A stretch of 64,000 nucleotides of DNA from Solirubrobacterales bacterium (GTDB lineage: Bacteria > Actinomycetota > Thermoleophilia > Solirubrobacterales > 70-9). The notes under the pieces were generated by a model. The model worked only from the letters and a program-made list of their open reading frames with translations. It searched no databases and was not told where the DNA came from. Below are positions 26,939 to 36,661 of this stretch, piece after piece. The translations under genes were made by a program, and so were the position numbers. The first letter of the stretch is position 1; each line of letters opens with the position of its first letter. Location of the stretch: assembly GCA_025936755.1 (NCBI GenBank), contig JAICSS010000001.1, positions 1-64,000 of the forward strand, read 5' to 3'.

Positions 26939-26960
26939 CTACCCCGCCCGCTCTGCCGTC

Positions 26961-29168
26961 TCAAGCGGCCGGGGTGACCCGATACGCGTCGAACACCGAG
27001 TCGACGTTGCGAAGGCGGCCGATGCAGTGCTTGAGCTGCTCGGTGTCGCCGACCTCGACCACGAACTTGTTTTTCACCATCGGGTGGTTGGTCGTGCAGG
27101 AGGCGCCGATGATGTTGATCCCGGCCTCCGAGAAGGTCCGCGAGAGGTCCTCGAGCAGGCGGGTGCGGTCGTAGGCGTCGATCTGCAGCTCGACCCGGTA
27201 GGAAGCCTCGTTTTCGCCCTCCCATCGCACCTCGACGAAGCGCTCGGGGGCGCGTTTCAGCGCCTTCACGTTTTTGCAATCGGTGCGGTGGATCGTGATC
27301 CCGCGGCCGAGCGAGACGTAACCGGCGATCTCGTCGCCCGGCACCGGGCGGCAGCACTTGGCCAGGCGGACGGCGACGTTGTCGGCGCCCTTGACGATGA
27401 TCCCGTAGTTGGAGGCCTCCTTGGTGCGGCGGGCCTTGTCCTCGCGCCCGAGCGGCGCGCCCGCGGCCTCCTCCTCGACCCCCTCCCCCGCTTTCAGCCG
27501 CTGCATCAGCTTGTTGGCGGCGGTCTTGGCCGAGATTTTCCCCTGGCCGAGGGCGATGTAGAACTCGGTGCCTTTGCGGAAGCCCATCTCGCGGATCACG
27601 TCCGCCAGCAGGGCCGAGCCGGAGAGTTTCTGCATCGGGATGCCGCGCGTGCGCAGCGCTTCCTCGAGTTTCTCGCGGCCGTCGCGCTCGGCGTCCTCGC
27701 GGCGCTCCTCTTTGAACCAGGAACGGATCTTGTTGCGGGCGCGGTTGGTCCGCACCAGTTTCAGCCAGTCGAGCGAGGGGCCGCGCTTCTGCTTCGCGGT
27801 CAGCACCTCGACGATGTCGCCGGAGCGCAGCTGGTAGTGCAGCGGCACGATCGAGCCGTTGACCTTGGCGCCGACGCAGCTGTGACCGACGTCGGTGTGA
27901 ACGGCGTAGGCGAAGTCGAGCGGGGTCGAGCCGGCCGAGAGGTTCTTCACTTCCCCCTTCGGGGTGAAGACGAAGACCTCGTCCTCGAAGAGGTCCACCT
28001 TGAGCGATTCGAGGAACTCGGTCGGGTCCTGTTCGCCCTCGGCCTCCACCAGCTGCCGCAGCCAGGTCATCTTCTCCCGCTCCGGGTCCCCTCTGCTGCC
28101 CTCTTTGTAGGCGACGTGGGCGGCGATCCCGTACTCGGCGAGCTTGTGCATCTCCTCGGTCCGGATCTGGATCTCCAGCGGTTTGCCCTCGGGCCCGATC
28201 ACCGTCGTGTGCAGCGCCTGGTACATGTTGGCTTTCGGCATCGCGATCCAGTCCTTGAAGCGCCCCGGCAGGGGCTTCCAGAGCGAATGGATGACGCCGA
28301 TCGCGCCGTAGCAGTCCTTGACCGAGTGGACGATCACCCGCATCGCCGTCAGGTCGAAGATCTCGTTGAACTCGCGGCCCTTCTTCGCCATCTTCGTGTA
28401 GATCGAGTAGAAGTGCTTGGCGCGGCCCGAGATCTCGGCCTCGATCGCGACCTGCTCCAGCTCCGCGGCGAGGAACTCGCCCGCCTCGGAGACGAAGTTT
28501 TCGCGCTCCTCGCGCTGCTGGGCGACCAGCTGCTTGATTTCTTTGTACTTGCGCGGGTGCAGGGTCGCGAAGGCGAGGTCCTCGAGCTCCCATTTGATCG
28601 CGTGGATTCCCAGCCGGTGCGCCAGCGGGGCGTAGATCTCCAGCGTCTCGTGCGACTTCAGCGTCTGTTTCTGCTTCGGCAGGGCGCCGAGGGTGCGCAT
28701 GTTGTGGAGGCGGTCGGCCAGCTTGATCAGGATCACCCTGACGTCGGTGGCCATCGCCACCATCATCTTCCGGTAGTTCTCTGCCTGGCGCTCGTCGCGG
28801 CTCTCGAAGGTGATCCCGGTCAGCTTCGTCACCCCGTCGACCAGCTGGGCGACCTGCTCGCCGAACTCCGCCCGGATTTCGTCCAGGCTCGCGGTCGTGT
28901 CCTCGACCGTGTCGTGGAGGAGCGCGGCGCAGAGCGTCTCGGTGTCCAGACGCATGCCGGCGCAGATCTGGGCGACCCCGACCGGGTGGGTGATGAACTC
29001 GTCGCCGGAGTAGCGGCGCTGGTCGGCGTGGCGCTCGCAGGCGAAGTCGAAGGCCCGCTCGACCCTGGCGCGGTCGATCGTCGCCACCGCCACCGCGGTG
29101 CCGCCGGCCGCGGAGGCGCCGTTGCCGTTGCCCGGCTCGGTCGCAGCCGAGTCGAACTCCTCGATCAC
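26961..29168 (-). CDS. relA: Bifunctional (p)ppGpp synthetase/hydrolase Rel
   Basis: Makes and degrades the alarmone (p)ppGpp. 735 residues from GTG 29168. The HD hydrolase domain has LLHDTVED with His-Asp at about 85-86 and IKLADRLHNMRTL. The synthetase has FDLTAMRVIV and GRFKDW. The Arg-x-Lys-Asp form is that of bifunctional Rel/SpoT rather than synthetase-only RelA. TGS (VFVFTPKGEV), zinc-finger (KCCRPVPGDEIAGY) and ACT domains follow. An open frame reaches 29510, but it runs inside recJ and offers no start in the spacer. The chosen GTG lacks a good ribosome site, so the exact start is uncertain. Confidence 0.94.
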   Translation of the reverse strand: MIEEFDSAATEPGNGNGASAAGGTAVAVATIDRARVERAFDFACERHADQRRYSGDEFITHPVGVAQICAGMRLDTETLCAALLHDTVEDTTASLDEIRAEFGEQVAQLVDGVTKLTGITFESRDERQAENYRKMMVAMATDVRVILIKLADRLHNMRTLGALPKQKQTLKSHETLEIYAPLAHRLGIHAIKWELEDLAFATLHPRKYKEIKQLVAQQREERENFVSEAGEFLAAELEQVAIEAEISGRAKHFYSIYTKMAKKGREFNEIFDLTAMRVIVHSVKDCYGAIGVIHSLWKPLPGRFKDWIAMPKANMYQALHTTVIGPEGKPLEIQIRTEEMHKLAEYGIAAHVAYKEGSRGDPEREKMTWLRQLVEAEGEQDPTEFLESLKVDLFEDEVFVFTPKGEVKNLSAGSTPLDFAYAVHTDVGHSCVGAKVNGSIVPLHYQLRSGDIVEVLTAKQKRGPSLDWLKLVRTNRARNKIRSWFKEERREDAERDGREKLEEALRTRGIPMQKLSGSALLADVIREMGFRKGTEFYIALGQGKISAKTAANKLMQRLKAGEGVEEEAAGAPLGREDKARRTKEASNYGIIVKGADNVAVRLAKCCRPVPGDEIAGYVSLGRGITIHRTDCKNVKALKRAPERFVEVRWEGENEASYRVELQIDAYDRTRLLEDLSRTFSEAGINIIGASCTTNHPMVKNKFVVEVGDTEQLKHCIGRLRNVDSVFDAYRVTPAA

Positions 29169-29200
29169 CGCGAAGAGATCGGCGAGGAGCTCCTTGTGCT

Positions 29201-31759
29201 CTACGGCAGTTTGGGTCTTGCGAGAAATCGCTGGGCCTCCGAAAGATGGGCACTGTAGGCACGGAATGCAGCCGAGCGCTGCAGATCCGTCCTCACGGAG
29301 GATACGACCCGGACCACCCCTGCGCCGCCCTGCGGCGATCCCTGCAGCAGCCCCAGCTCCCGCAGCACCCGGAAACGCCGCGCGCAGGCCTCCGGGCAGA
29401 GCGGATGGCTCCCGGATCCCGCGAGCGCCTCCCGCAGCCGCTTGCCGCGGGTGTCGCCGGTCTGCCGCAGCGCCCGGTAGGCGACCGCCACCCCCTCCCG
29501 CGTCGCCCACTGCTCGGCCAGCGCCTGGCCGGCGAACTCCAGCTCCGCCTCGGTCCAGGGGGCGTGGAGGAAGCCGCCTTCCCCACAGGGTGACCCAGCT
29601 CGCGCCTGGTCCTGCTCGCTCCGGGGCGGGTCGACGAGAACCACGTGCTCGAACGCCGCGGCCAGCTCCGGCCGCCGCTCCAGCGCCGCGTAGTCGGTCA
29701 GCGCCAGGCCCGAAGGGGCACGGTTCACGAGCCGCGCGATCTCTTCGTCGCCGCAGCGATGGCAGGCGATCAGCGCCGCCCCGCCGTTGAAACGAGCGAG
29801 CCCCGTGGCTCCGTTCGCCAGCGCCGCCCGGCGCGAGGCATCCGCACAGACCGCCAGCACCCCCGCCCCACTCGAGACCAGCTCCGCCACCGCCACCGTC
29901 GCCGGCGCGTTCCCCTCCACCAACCGCCGCCCAGCTTCGCGAGTCCGCAAAACCTGACGCATATCGTCAGTTTCTGCGGACTCGGCGGCTGGGTCGGCCT
30001 CGAGCTCGGCTTCGAAGCGGGACCACCATGCCGTTTCGTCGTCCGCGCAGGCATGGGGGAGCACCGGCTCCTCGGCCTCCGGCTCCTCCAGCGGGTGCAG
30101 CTCGCGCAGGACCACCCGCGGCTCGACCGAGCCGTTCCAGTGGTTGAGCTCGAGGCGGACGCTGGCGTCGAGCAGGTCCTCGTCCTCGACCCCGAGGCTG
30201 GAGCGACCGAAGGCGACGCCGAGCGCGCGATGGGCGCCGCTGTGGAGGCTGAAGCGGGCGTGCTTGCCCTCCCCCATCGTCCGCACGTCGCTGACCCGCG
30301 CCGACGGGACCAGCAGCCGCACCCCCGGGTTGCCCATCCCGAACGGCGCCAGCTGCTTCAGCTCTTCCGCCAGCTCGAGGCCGAGGCCGACCCCGCCGAC
30401 GATCGCGTCGACCTTTTCGGTCCGCCGCAGGTCCTCGGGAGCGAGCACCTCGTTGGCATGCGCGGCGAAAGCCGCCTGGAACGCCCCCAGGTTCTCGGCC
30501 TTGATCTGCAGCCCCGCCGCGGCCCGGTGGCCGCCGAAGCCCTCCAGGTGCCCGGCGCAGGCCTGCAGGGCGGCGAGCAGGTCGAAGCCGGGGATGCTGC
30601 GGCCCGATCCGCGCCCGTTCCCCTCTTCGTCGAAGGAGATCACGACCGCCGGCCGCTGGTGCCGCTCGACCATCCGCGAAGCGACGATCCCGACCACACC
30701 CGGATGCCAGCCCTCGCCGGCGACCGCGAACCCCCGTGCCTCCTGCAGGTCCGCGGACAGCTCCCGCCACGCCGTCTCGGCCGCGGCGTCGACCTCCCGC
30801 TCCGTCGCCCGCCGCTCCGAGTTGGCCCTGCTCAACTCGATCGCGATCGCCTCGGCCCGCTTCTCGTCCTCGGTCAGGAGCAACTCGACCCCGGCGTCCG
30901 CCCGGTACAGCCGCCCGGCGGCGTTGATCCGCGGCGCCAGGCGGAACGCCAGATCGCCCTCGTCCAGCCGCTCCGGCTCGCATTTCGCCGCCCCCATCAG
31001 GGCCCGCATGCCCGGTCGGCGACCGCGCCTGATCTCCGACAGGCCGCGCTTGACGAGGGAGCGGTTCTCGCCGACCAGCGGCACCACGTCCGCGACCGTC
31101 GCCAACGCCACCAAATCCAGATCCGTCTCGAGCCCGGAGGCGGTCAATGCGCAGGCCAACTTCCAGGCCACCGCGGTCCCGCAGAGAGACTCGAAGGGAT
31201 ACCCGCTGACTTCCGGATGCAGGATCGGGCAGTCCGGCAGCCCCTCGGCCCGCTGGTGGTGATCCGTGACCACCGCCTCCACCCCCAGCTCCCGCGCCAG
31301 CCCCACCTCCTCGACCGAGGCGATCCCGCAGTCCACGGTCAGCAGCAGCCCCGTCCCCCGCTCCGCCAGCCGCCGCACGTTCTCGGCCGAGAGCCCGTAC
31401 CCGTCCTCGATCCGGTTGGGGATGAACCAGTCGACCTCGGCGCCGAGATCCCGTAGCGTCGAGACCATCAGCGCCGTGGCGCAGACCCCATCTACGTCGA
31501 AATCGCCGTGGACGGTGATCCGGCGGCCCGCCTCGATCGCGGCTCGAATCCGCTCGGTCGCCCCGTCCATGCCGGAGAAGGCGCTCGGCGGGTGCGACTC
31601 GTCAGCGGCGAGGAAGGCCCGTGCCTGCTCCGGCGTCCTGTACCCGCGCCGGACCAGCGTCACCGCGACCGGCTCGCTCACCCCCAGCTCGCCGGCGAGC
31701 GCGTGGGCCTCCGCGTAGGAGTACGGCTCGACGGCAAAGGGGCTGACGGTTTCCGGCAC
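29201..31759 (-). CDS. recJ: Single-stranded-DNA-specific exonuclease RecJ with long C-terminal domain
   Basis: RecJ degrades single-stranded DNA 5' to 3' in recombination and repair. 852 residues. DHH-domain motifs are HGDFDVDG (84-91), VDCGIAS and TDHHQ (167-169 DHH). DHHA1 has GFGGHRAAAG. An OB-like domain follows to about residue 560. The last about 280 residues match only the idea of the C-terminal domain found in large Gram-positive RecJ proteins, and are poorly conserved near residues 570-620. There, codons about 592-607 are a near-perfect palindrome. It lies 32 bases upstream of relA on the same strand. Confidence 0.93.
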   Translation of the reverse strand: MPETVSPFAVEPYSYAEAHALAGELGVSEPVAVTLVRRGYRTPEQARAFLAADESHPPSAFSGMDGATERIRAAIEAGRRITVHGDFDVDGVCATALMVSTLRDLGAEVDWFIPNRIEDGYGLSAENVRRLAERGTGLLLTVDCGIASVEEVGLARELGVEAVVTDHHQRAEGLPDCPILHPEVSGYPFESLCGTAVAWKLACALTASGLETDLDLVALATVADVVPLVGENRSLVKRGLSEIRRGRRPGMRALMGAAKCEPERLDEGDLAFRLAPRINAAGRLYRADAGVELLLTEDEKRAEAIAIELSRANSERRATEREVDAAAETAWRELSADLQEARGFAVAGEGWHPGVVGIVASRMVERHQRPAVVISFDEEGNGRGSGRSIPGFDLLAALQACAGHLEGFGGHRAAAGLQIKAENLGAFQAAFAAHANEVLAPEDLRRTEKVDAIVGGVGLGLELAEELKQLAPFGMGNPGVRLLVPSARVSDVRTMGEGKHARFSLHSGAHRALGVAFGRSSLGVEDEDLLDASVRLELNHWNGSVEPRVVLRELHPLEEPEAEEPVLPHACADDETAWWSRFEAELEADPAAESAETDDMRQVLRTREAGRRLVEGNAPATVAVAELVSSGAGVLAVCADASRRAALANGATGLARFNGGAALIACHRCGDEEIARLVNRAPSGLALTDYAALERRPELAAAFEHVVLVDPPRSEQDQARAGSPCGEGGFLHAPWTEAELEFAGQALAEQWATREGVAVAYRALRQTGDTRGKRLREALAGSGSHPLCPEACARRFRVLRELGLLQGSPQGGAGVVRVVSSVRTDLQRSAAFRAYSAHLSEAQRFLARPKLP
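29940..29984. repeat. 45-nt near-perfect palindrome inside recJ
   Basis: Positions 29940-29959 pair with 29965-29984 at 18 of 20 positions around a CATAT loop. Outer arms CGAGTCCGCA/TGCGGACTCG are perfect, and the inner CTGACG/CGTCAG is perfect. It is read through in frame in the variable hinge of the RecJ C-terminal region. Confidence 0.75.
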
Positions 31760-31836
31760 GCTTTCAGGCTAGGAAGCGCGGCGGCGGAACCCTGGGCCCG
31801 GGAATGCCCGAGGATGCGGCAAAGGGCCCGGCGGCT

Positions 31837-32103
31837 TCAGCCGAGGCGCTCTTCGGAGCGGATGCCGATCGCGTAGACGATCGCGAGGCCGATCAAGGTT
31901 CCCGGGACCGCGACCAAGGCCGTCGAGAGGTCGGTGTCGCCGAGGCTTTTGCCGCTGATCTCCTGCACGATCATGCCGAAGACGATCGAGCCCAGCACGG
32001 CACCGAGGAAGGCGCCGACGATCCCCTGCCAGAAGCGGTCGGGGAGGAAGACCGTGAAGTGCCAGAGGGCGATGCCCATCATGAAGAAGACGACCACGGC
32101 CAT
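31837..32103 (-). CDS. Small three-helix membrane protein of unknown function
   Basis: 88 residues with three hydrophobic segments: about 3-20, 25-48 with repeated small residues (GAFLGAVLGSIVFG), and 62-82. I do not recognise the family. It lies 6 bases downstream of secDF, like an accessory membrane protein such as YajC in position, but it has neither the YajC length nor topology. A role in export is only a positional guess. Confidence 0.7.
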   Translation of the reverse strand: MAVVVFFMMGIALWHFTVFLPDRFWQGIVGAFLGAVLGSIVFGMIVQEISGKSLGDTDLSTALVAVPGTLIGLAIVYAIGIRSEERLG

Positions 32104-32109
32104 CGGGAT

Positions 32110-35052
32110 CTAACGGCTCCTTCCGTGCTTGCGGCGGGCCTGACGGCGGGCGCGGCGATCGGCGTTGCGCTGGCGGCGCTCGGCCGAAGCGGTCGCGGCC
32201 GCCTCGGTGTCGCCGTTGTCCCGCGAGCTGGCGCCGTTGCCGGAGTCGTCCTCGCGCTCGACGGTGGCGACCGAGCTCGGGGCGGCCTCGGCGGCGGGCG
32301 CCTCCGTCTCCGCAGCGGCTTCCCCTTCGCGTTCGTCGTCGCGGCCCAGCTTCGCCATCTCGATCTCGTCCGCGTAGGCCGGGACCCGCCCGCCCTCGGC
32401 TTCGGCGATCCGCAGGCGGCGGCGCACGAACCCGGGCTCGCGTTCCTTCCAGGCCGTCAGGACCGGCGAGGCGATGAAGATCGAGGAATAGGTCCCGGAG
32501 GCGATCCCGACCAGCATCGCGAAGGCGAAGTCCTGCAGCGTGGCGCCGCCGAAGACGAGCAGGGAGGTGATCCCCAGCAGGGTCGAGAAGCTGGTCGCCA
32601 GCGAGCGGGTGAGGACCTCGCTCATCGAGCGGTTGACGATCTGGGAGAAGGCGGCGCGGGGCATCCGCGGCACGTTCTCGCGGATCCGGTCGAAGACGAT
32701 GATCGTGTCGTAGATCGAGTACCCCAAGATCGTCAGGAAGGCGGCGACCGTCCCGCTGCTCACCTCTTTTCCGGTCAGCGAGTAGACCCCCGCCGTGATC
32801 AAGATGTCGTGGAAGATCGCGATCAGGACCGGGATCGCGAACTTGGGGTCGAACCTCAGCGCCACGTAGCCGGCGATCACCAGCAGCGAGAAGATCAGCG
32901 CCTTCAAGGCGCTGTTGGCCACCTGCTGGCCGAAGGTCGGCCCGACGCTGGTGCTGTCGAAACCGTTTTCGACGATCCCGAATTCGGAGATCAGCGCCGT
33001 TTCGGCGTCGCGGACCTGGCTCGGTTCGAGCTGGTGGGACTGGATCTGGAAGACGTCTTTGCCGGGGAAGCTCTTGTCGCTGACCGCCTGGATCTCCTCG
33101 CCCTTGATCCCGGCTTCGTCGAGCGCCTGCCGCACGCCTTCCTCGTCGGTCTTCCCTTCGACCGCGACCGTGATCCGCGTCCCCGACTCGAAGTCGATGC
33201 CGAAGTTGAGCTGCTTGGTCGCCAGGGCCAGCCCGCCGATGATCAGGATCACGCCGGAGATCGAGAAGAACCAGCGGCTCGCGCCCATGAAGTCGAAGTG
33301 CCAGCGTTTGCCCTCGCCGGCGGCGCCGAGGAAGCTGGGCGAGCGCAGCAGCCGCGAGCGGCTCATGCTGCCGAGCAGGGCCTGGGTGAAGACGACCGCG
33401 GTCAGCAGCGAGACGATCGTGCCGACGCCGAGGGTGAAGGCGAAGCCCTTGACCCCGGCGCTCGCGAGGACGAAGAGGATGAAAGCGGTCAGCAGGGTGA
33501 CGACGTTGGCGTCGATGATCGTGCTGATCCCGCGTTTGTAGCCAGCGGCGATCGCGCTCGACATCGAGCGTCCCGCCCGCACCTCCTCCTTTATTCGCTC
33601 GAAGATGACGATGTTCGAGTCGGCCGCGACGCCGATCGTCAGCACCAGGCCCGCGATCCCCGGCAGGGTGAGGGTGATCGGGATCAGGTCGATCAGGGCG
33701 AAGAAGATCACCGCGTAGGCGCCGAGGGCGATCGAGGCGACCAGGCCGAGGAAGCGGTAGTAGAGGAGCAGGAAGACGATCACCAGCGCCAGCCCGACGA
33801 TCCCGGCTTTGACGCCCTCGTCGAGCGCTTCGCTGCCGAGGGTCGCCGAGACCTGGGTCTGGCTGATCAGCTTGAGGTTGATCGGCAGGGCGCCGATCTG
33901 CAGGGTCGTCGCCAATTCCTGGGCCTCGCCGACGCCGCTGAAGCCGCCGCCGATCTGCGCCCCGGTCCGCCCGTCGATCCCGTCCGGGTTTTCTTCGAAG
34001 TTGATGATCGGCCGGGTTTTGACTTCGTTGTCGAGGACGACGGCGAAGTGGCCGGAGAGAGCTTCGGCTTCTTCGGGGCTGACCGCACCGAACGTCCGCG
34101 CCTTGCCGCGCTGGGCGATCTGGCGGGTGACTTCCTGGAAGGCCTCGCGCCCGCTGTCGGTGAATTGGAAGCTGACGACCGGCAGGTTGTTCTGGTCGTA
34201 GGTCTGTTCGGGGTTGGTGATTTCGTTGCCGTTTAGCGCAGGGTTGTCCTTCAGCGCGTACCAGCCCGGTTCCCCGTCTTCGATCGTCTGGCCTTCTTCG
34301 TCGGTCGGAAGTTCGGAGACCACCACCGTGCCCGGCGGCACTTCGAGGACCAGCCCGTCCTTCGAGCGTTTTTCCCCGGTGGGACTGATGTAGAGGTCCT
34401 TTTTCGCGAGCTCCGGTCCGGCGATCGCTTCGCCCGGGTCGTTCTTGTCGAAGAGGTAGTAGCGGGGCTTGGCGACCGAGCAGTCCTGGCAGTTTTCGAC
34501 CGGCTTCTGTTCGGAGGCGAGCTTGACCGCGTCGTAGGCGGTCGGGTAGGCGCCGGCGAAGATCAGCCTCTGGATTTCTTTTTTATGGACGTTGCGGCCG
34601 GCTTCTTCCCAGCGTTTTTCCGAGTCTTTGAGCGCCTGTTTCGGCGGTTCGGCGCCGGGTTTGCCGCCGATCGCCTTCTCGGGGCCCAGCAGGTTCGGCT
34701 CCCAGTCGTAGTAGTAGAGCTGGGCGGTGGTGCCGACCTGCTCGGCGGCGCGGTTGGCGTCGGTGACGCCCGGGAGGCTGACGGTGATCTTGTCGCTGCC
34801 GAGCCGCGCGACTTCGGGCTCGGAGACGCCGAGCTTGTTGATCCGCTGTTCGATGATCGAGATCGACTCGTCGATGTCTTCGCCGGTGACTTCGGTGGCG
34901 GTCCCGGTCGGCTGGCCCTGGTAGACGAGCTCGAGCCCGCCCTGGAGGTCGAGGCCGAGCTTCGTTTCCTTGCTGGCGATGACGATCCCGGAGATCGCCA
35001 CCAGCCCCAGCACGAGGAGCAGGACGAGGAGGTGGCTGCGCCGCGTGCCCAT
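32110..35052 (-). CDS. secDF: Fused protein-export membrane protein SecDF
   Basis: SecD and SecF use the proton gradient to pull exported proteins out of the Sec channel. They are joined here in one 980-residue chain. The SecD part has the helix-1 motif LGLDLQGGLELVYQ, the periplasmic P1 domain with an enlarged insertion (residues about 130-300, including Cys pair CQDC) and helices with GVAADSNIVIFERIKEE. The SecF part starts near residue 590, with NFGIDFESGTRI, HDILITAGVY and YDTIIVFDRIREN. Residues after 880 form a disordered acidic then Arg-rich cytoplasmic tail. Many actinobacteria keep secD and secF separate, so the fusion is notable. Confidence 0.95.
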   Translation of the reverse strand: MGTRRSHLLVLLLVLGLVAISGIVIASKETKLGLDLQGGLELVYQGQPTGTATEVTGEDIDESISIIEQRINKLGVSEPEVARLGSDKITVSLPGVTDANRAAEQVGTTAQLYYYDWEPNLLGPEKAIGGKPGAEPPKQALKDSEKRWEEAGRNVHKKEIQRLIFAGAYPTAYDAVKLASEQKPVENCQDCSVAKPRYYLFDKNDPGEAIAGPELAKKDLYISPTGEKRSKDGLVLEVPPGTVVVSELPTDEEGQTIEDGEPGWYALKDNPALNGNEITNPEQTYDQNNLPVVSFQFTDSGREAFQEVTRQIAQRGKARTFGAVSPEEAEALSGHFAVVLDNEVKTRPIINFEENPDGIDGRTGAQIGGGFSGVGEAQELATTLQIGALPINLKLISQTQVSATLGSEALDEGVKAGIVGLALVIVFLLLYYRFLGLVASIALGAYAVIFFALIDLIPITLTLPGIAGLVLTIGVAADSNIVIFERIKEEVRAGRSMSSAIAAGYKRGISTIIDANVVTLLTAFILFVLASAGVKGFAFTLGVGTIVSLLTAVVFTQALLGSMSRSRLLRSPSFLGAAGEGKRWHFDFMGASRWFFSISGVILIIGGLALATKQLNFGIDFESGTRITVAVEGKTDEEGVRQALDEAGIKGEEIQAVSDKSFPGKDVFQIQSHQLEPSQVRDAETALISEFGIVENGFDSTSVGPTFGQQVANSALKALIFSLLVIAGYVALRFDPKFAIPVLIAIFHDILITAGVYSLTGKEVSSGTVAAFLTILGYSIYDTIIVFDRIRENVPRMPRAAFSQIVNRSMSEVLTRSLATSFSTLLGITSLLVFGGATLQDFAFAMLVGIASGTYSSIFIASPVLTAWKEREPGFVRRRLRIAEAEGGRVPAYADEIEMAKLGRDDEREGEAAAETEAPAAEAAPSSVATVEREDDSGNGASSRDNGDTEAAATASAERRQRNADRRARRQARRKHGRSR

Positions 35053-35056
35053 CCGC

Positions 35057-35545
35057 TCAACCCTCCGGCGTGAGGACGAGGAGGAGGCCGCCGTCGTCGT
35101 CGTAGGCCGGGAAGACGTCGGCGACCGCCTTCGCCGGCAGGTCCCCCTCCGCGTTCACCGAGACCCGCTTGCCGAGCGAGCGGACACCCCACTCCAGCGA
35201 GGTCTCGATCGGGTCGCTGACGCCGTCGCCGTCGGTGTCGGCCCCGGCGCCGCCGTCGCCGTTGTCGATCCAGTCGAGCCCGAGGACCTCGCGGACGGGG
35301 CGACCGATCACGTCCTCGTCGGTGAGACCGGTCAGCTCGAAGCTGCCTTTGCCGGCGTCGATCACGCGTTCCTGCTTGTCACAGACGAAAAAGGCCGCAT
35401 TAGGCGCCGGATAATAATCGTCGAGTAATTCGAAGACAAAGCCGAAGCCGCATTTCGAGCAGCCCTTCGGGCGGGTGCTGAACCCCGCGGTGCGCTCCCC
35501 GCTCACCTCCCGGTGTCCGCAGTTCGGACAGATGAAGAACGGCAT
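35057..35545 (-). CDS. Zinc-ribbon plus PAS-like protein of unknown function
   Basis: 162 residues. The first 35 carry two Cys pairs (CPNCG and CSKCG) of a zinc ribbon. Residues 45-90 (AAFFVCDKQERVIDAGKGSF... EDVIGRPVREVLG) look like the first half of a PAS sensor domain. An acidic loop DTDGDGVSDP resembles a calcium-binding repeat. I know no characterised protein with this layout. It sits 4 bases upstream of secDF and 24 bases after ruvB, in the same direction, so it may be co-expressed with both. Confidence 0.75.
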   Translation of the reverse strand: MPFFICPNCGHREVSGERTAGFSTRPKGCSKCGFGFVFELLDDYYPAPNAAFFVCDKQERVIDAGKGSFELTGLTDEDVIGRPVREVLGLDWIDNGDGGAGADTDGDGVSDPIETSLEWGVRSLGKRVSVNAEGDLPAKAVADVFPAYDDDGGLLLVLTPEG

Positions 35546-35569
35546 GATCGACAGGCTAGCTGGCGAAGC

Positions 35570-36661
35570 TCAGAAGAGGCTCGCCGCATCTTCAGGCGTC
35601 GTCAGCCCGAGATGCTCGTACGCCCGCGGGGTCAGAACCCTCCCCCGCGGGGTCCGCTTCAGCAGCCCCTGCTGGAGGAGGTAGGGCTCGAGCACGTCCT
35701 CGATCGTGTCCTGCTCCTCGCCGATCGCGATCGCCAGGGTGGAGAGGCCGACCGGCCCGCCGCCGAACTTGGTCGCGATCGTCTCCAGCAGGGCGCGGTC
35801 GCTGCGGTCGAGCCCGCCGGCGTCGACCTCGAGCATCTCCAGGGCGTCGATGGCGACCTCGACCCCGATCCGGCCGCTCCCCTTCACCTGGGCGAAGTCG
35901 CGCACCCGCTTCAGCAGCCGGTTGGCGACCCGCGGGGTGCCGCGCGAGCGCGAGGCGATCGTCTCCGCGCCGGCGGCGTCGATCTCGACCCCGAGGATGC
36001 CGGCGGAGCGCTCGACGATCAGCGCCAGGTGCTCGGTCGCGTAGTACTCGAGGCGGTGGGAGACGCCGAAGCGGTCGCGCAGCGGCGTCGTCAGGAGACC
36101 GGCCCTCGTGGTCGCGCCGACCAGCGTGAACGGAGGCAGCGGCAGCGTCACCGTGCGGGCGCCGGCGCCCTGCCCCAGCACCACCGGCAGCTCGCCGTCC
36201 TCCATCGCCGGGTAGAGCGTCTCCTCGACCGCGCGGCCGAGGCGGTGGATCTCGTCGATGAAGAAGACGCTGCCGGGCTCCAGCGCGGTGAGGAAGGAGG
36301 CGACGTCGGCCTTGCGCTCGAGCGCCGGCCCGGCCGTCTGCACCATCGGCACCCCGAGCTCGGCCGCGACGATGTGCGCGAGCGAGGTCTTGCCCAGCCC
36401 GGGCGGGCCGGCGAGGAGGACGTGGTCGAGCGGCTCCCCCCGTCGCTTCGCCGCCTCGATGAAGATCGCCAGCTGGTCGGTCGCCTGGGTCTGGTTGACG
36501 AAGTCGGTCAGGGTCGGCGGCCGCAGCGAGCGGTCGAGATCCTCGTCCCGCGCCTCGGCGCGGGCGTCGTGGACCTTGACCTCGGCGTCGACTGGGACCG
36601 GCTCGCTCTCGATCCCCGGGGTGCGGATCCTGCCGCCGCCGATGTCGGGCGGCCCGCTCAC
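35570..36661 (-). CDS. ruvB: Holliday-junction branch-migration ATPase RuvB
   Basis: RuvB is the hexameric motor that drives branch migration with RuvA. 363 residues, start GTG 36661 overlapping the ruvA stop (GTGA). It shows Walker [14 protein letters not shown], Walker [11 protein letters not shown], sensor 1 [18 protein letters not shown] and the C-terminal winged helix ending [14 protein letters not shown]. The first about 45 residues are a low-complexity acidic lead not found in all relatives. Confidence 0.96.
   Translation of the reverse strand: MSGPPDIGGGRIRTPGIESEPVPVDAEVKVHDARAEARDEDLDRSLRPPTLTDFVNQTQATDQLAIFIEAAKRRGEPLDHVLLAGPPGLGKTSLAHIVAAELGVPMVQTAGPALERKADVASFLTALEPGSVFFIDEIHRLGRAVEETLYPAMEDGELPVVLGQGAGARTVTLPLPPFTLVGATTRAGLLTTPLRDRFGVSHRLEYYATEHLALIVERSAGILGVEIDAAGAETIASRSRGTPRVANRLLKRVRDFAQVKGSGRIGVEVAIDALEMLEVDAGGLDRSDRALLETIATKFGGGPVGLSTLAIAIGEEQDTIEDVLEPYLLQQGLLKRTPRGRVLTPRAYEHLGLTTPEDAASLF

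Noticed and set aside
29169-29510. Upstream extension of relA
   Set aside because: It runs in another frame of recJ and offers no start codon in the short spacer; the domains begin after the chosen GTG.
31804-34236. An 810-codon plus-strand frame opposite secDF
   Set aside because: Antisense shadow with no recognisable domain; secDF accounts for this DNA fully.
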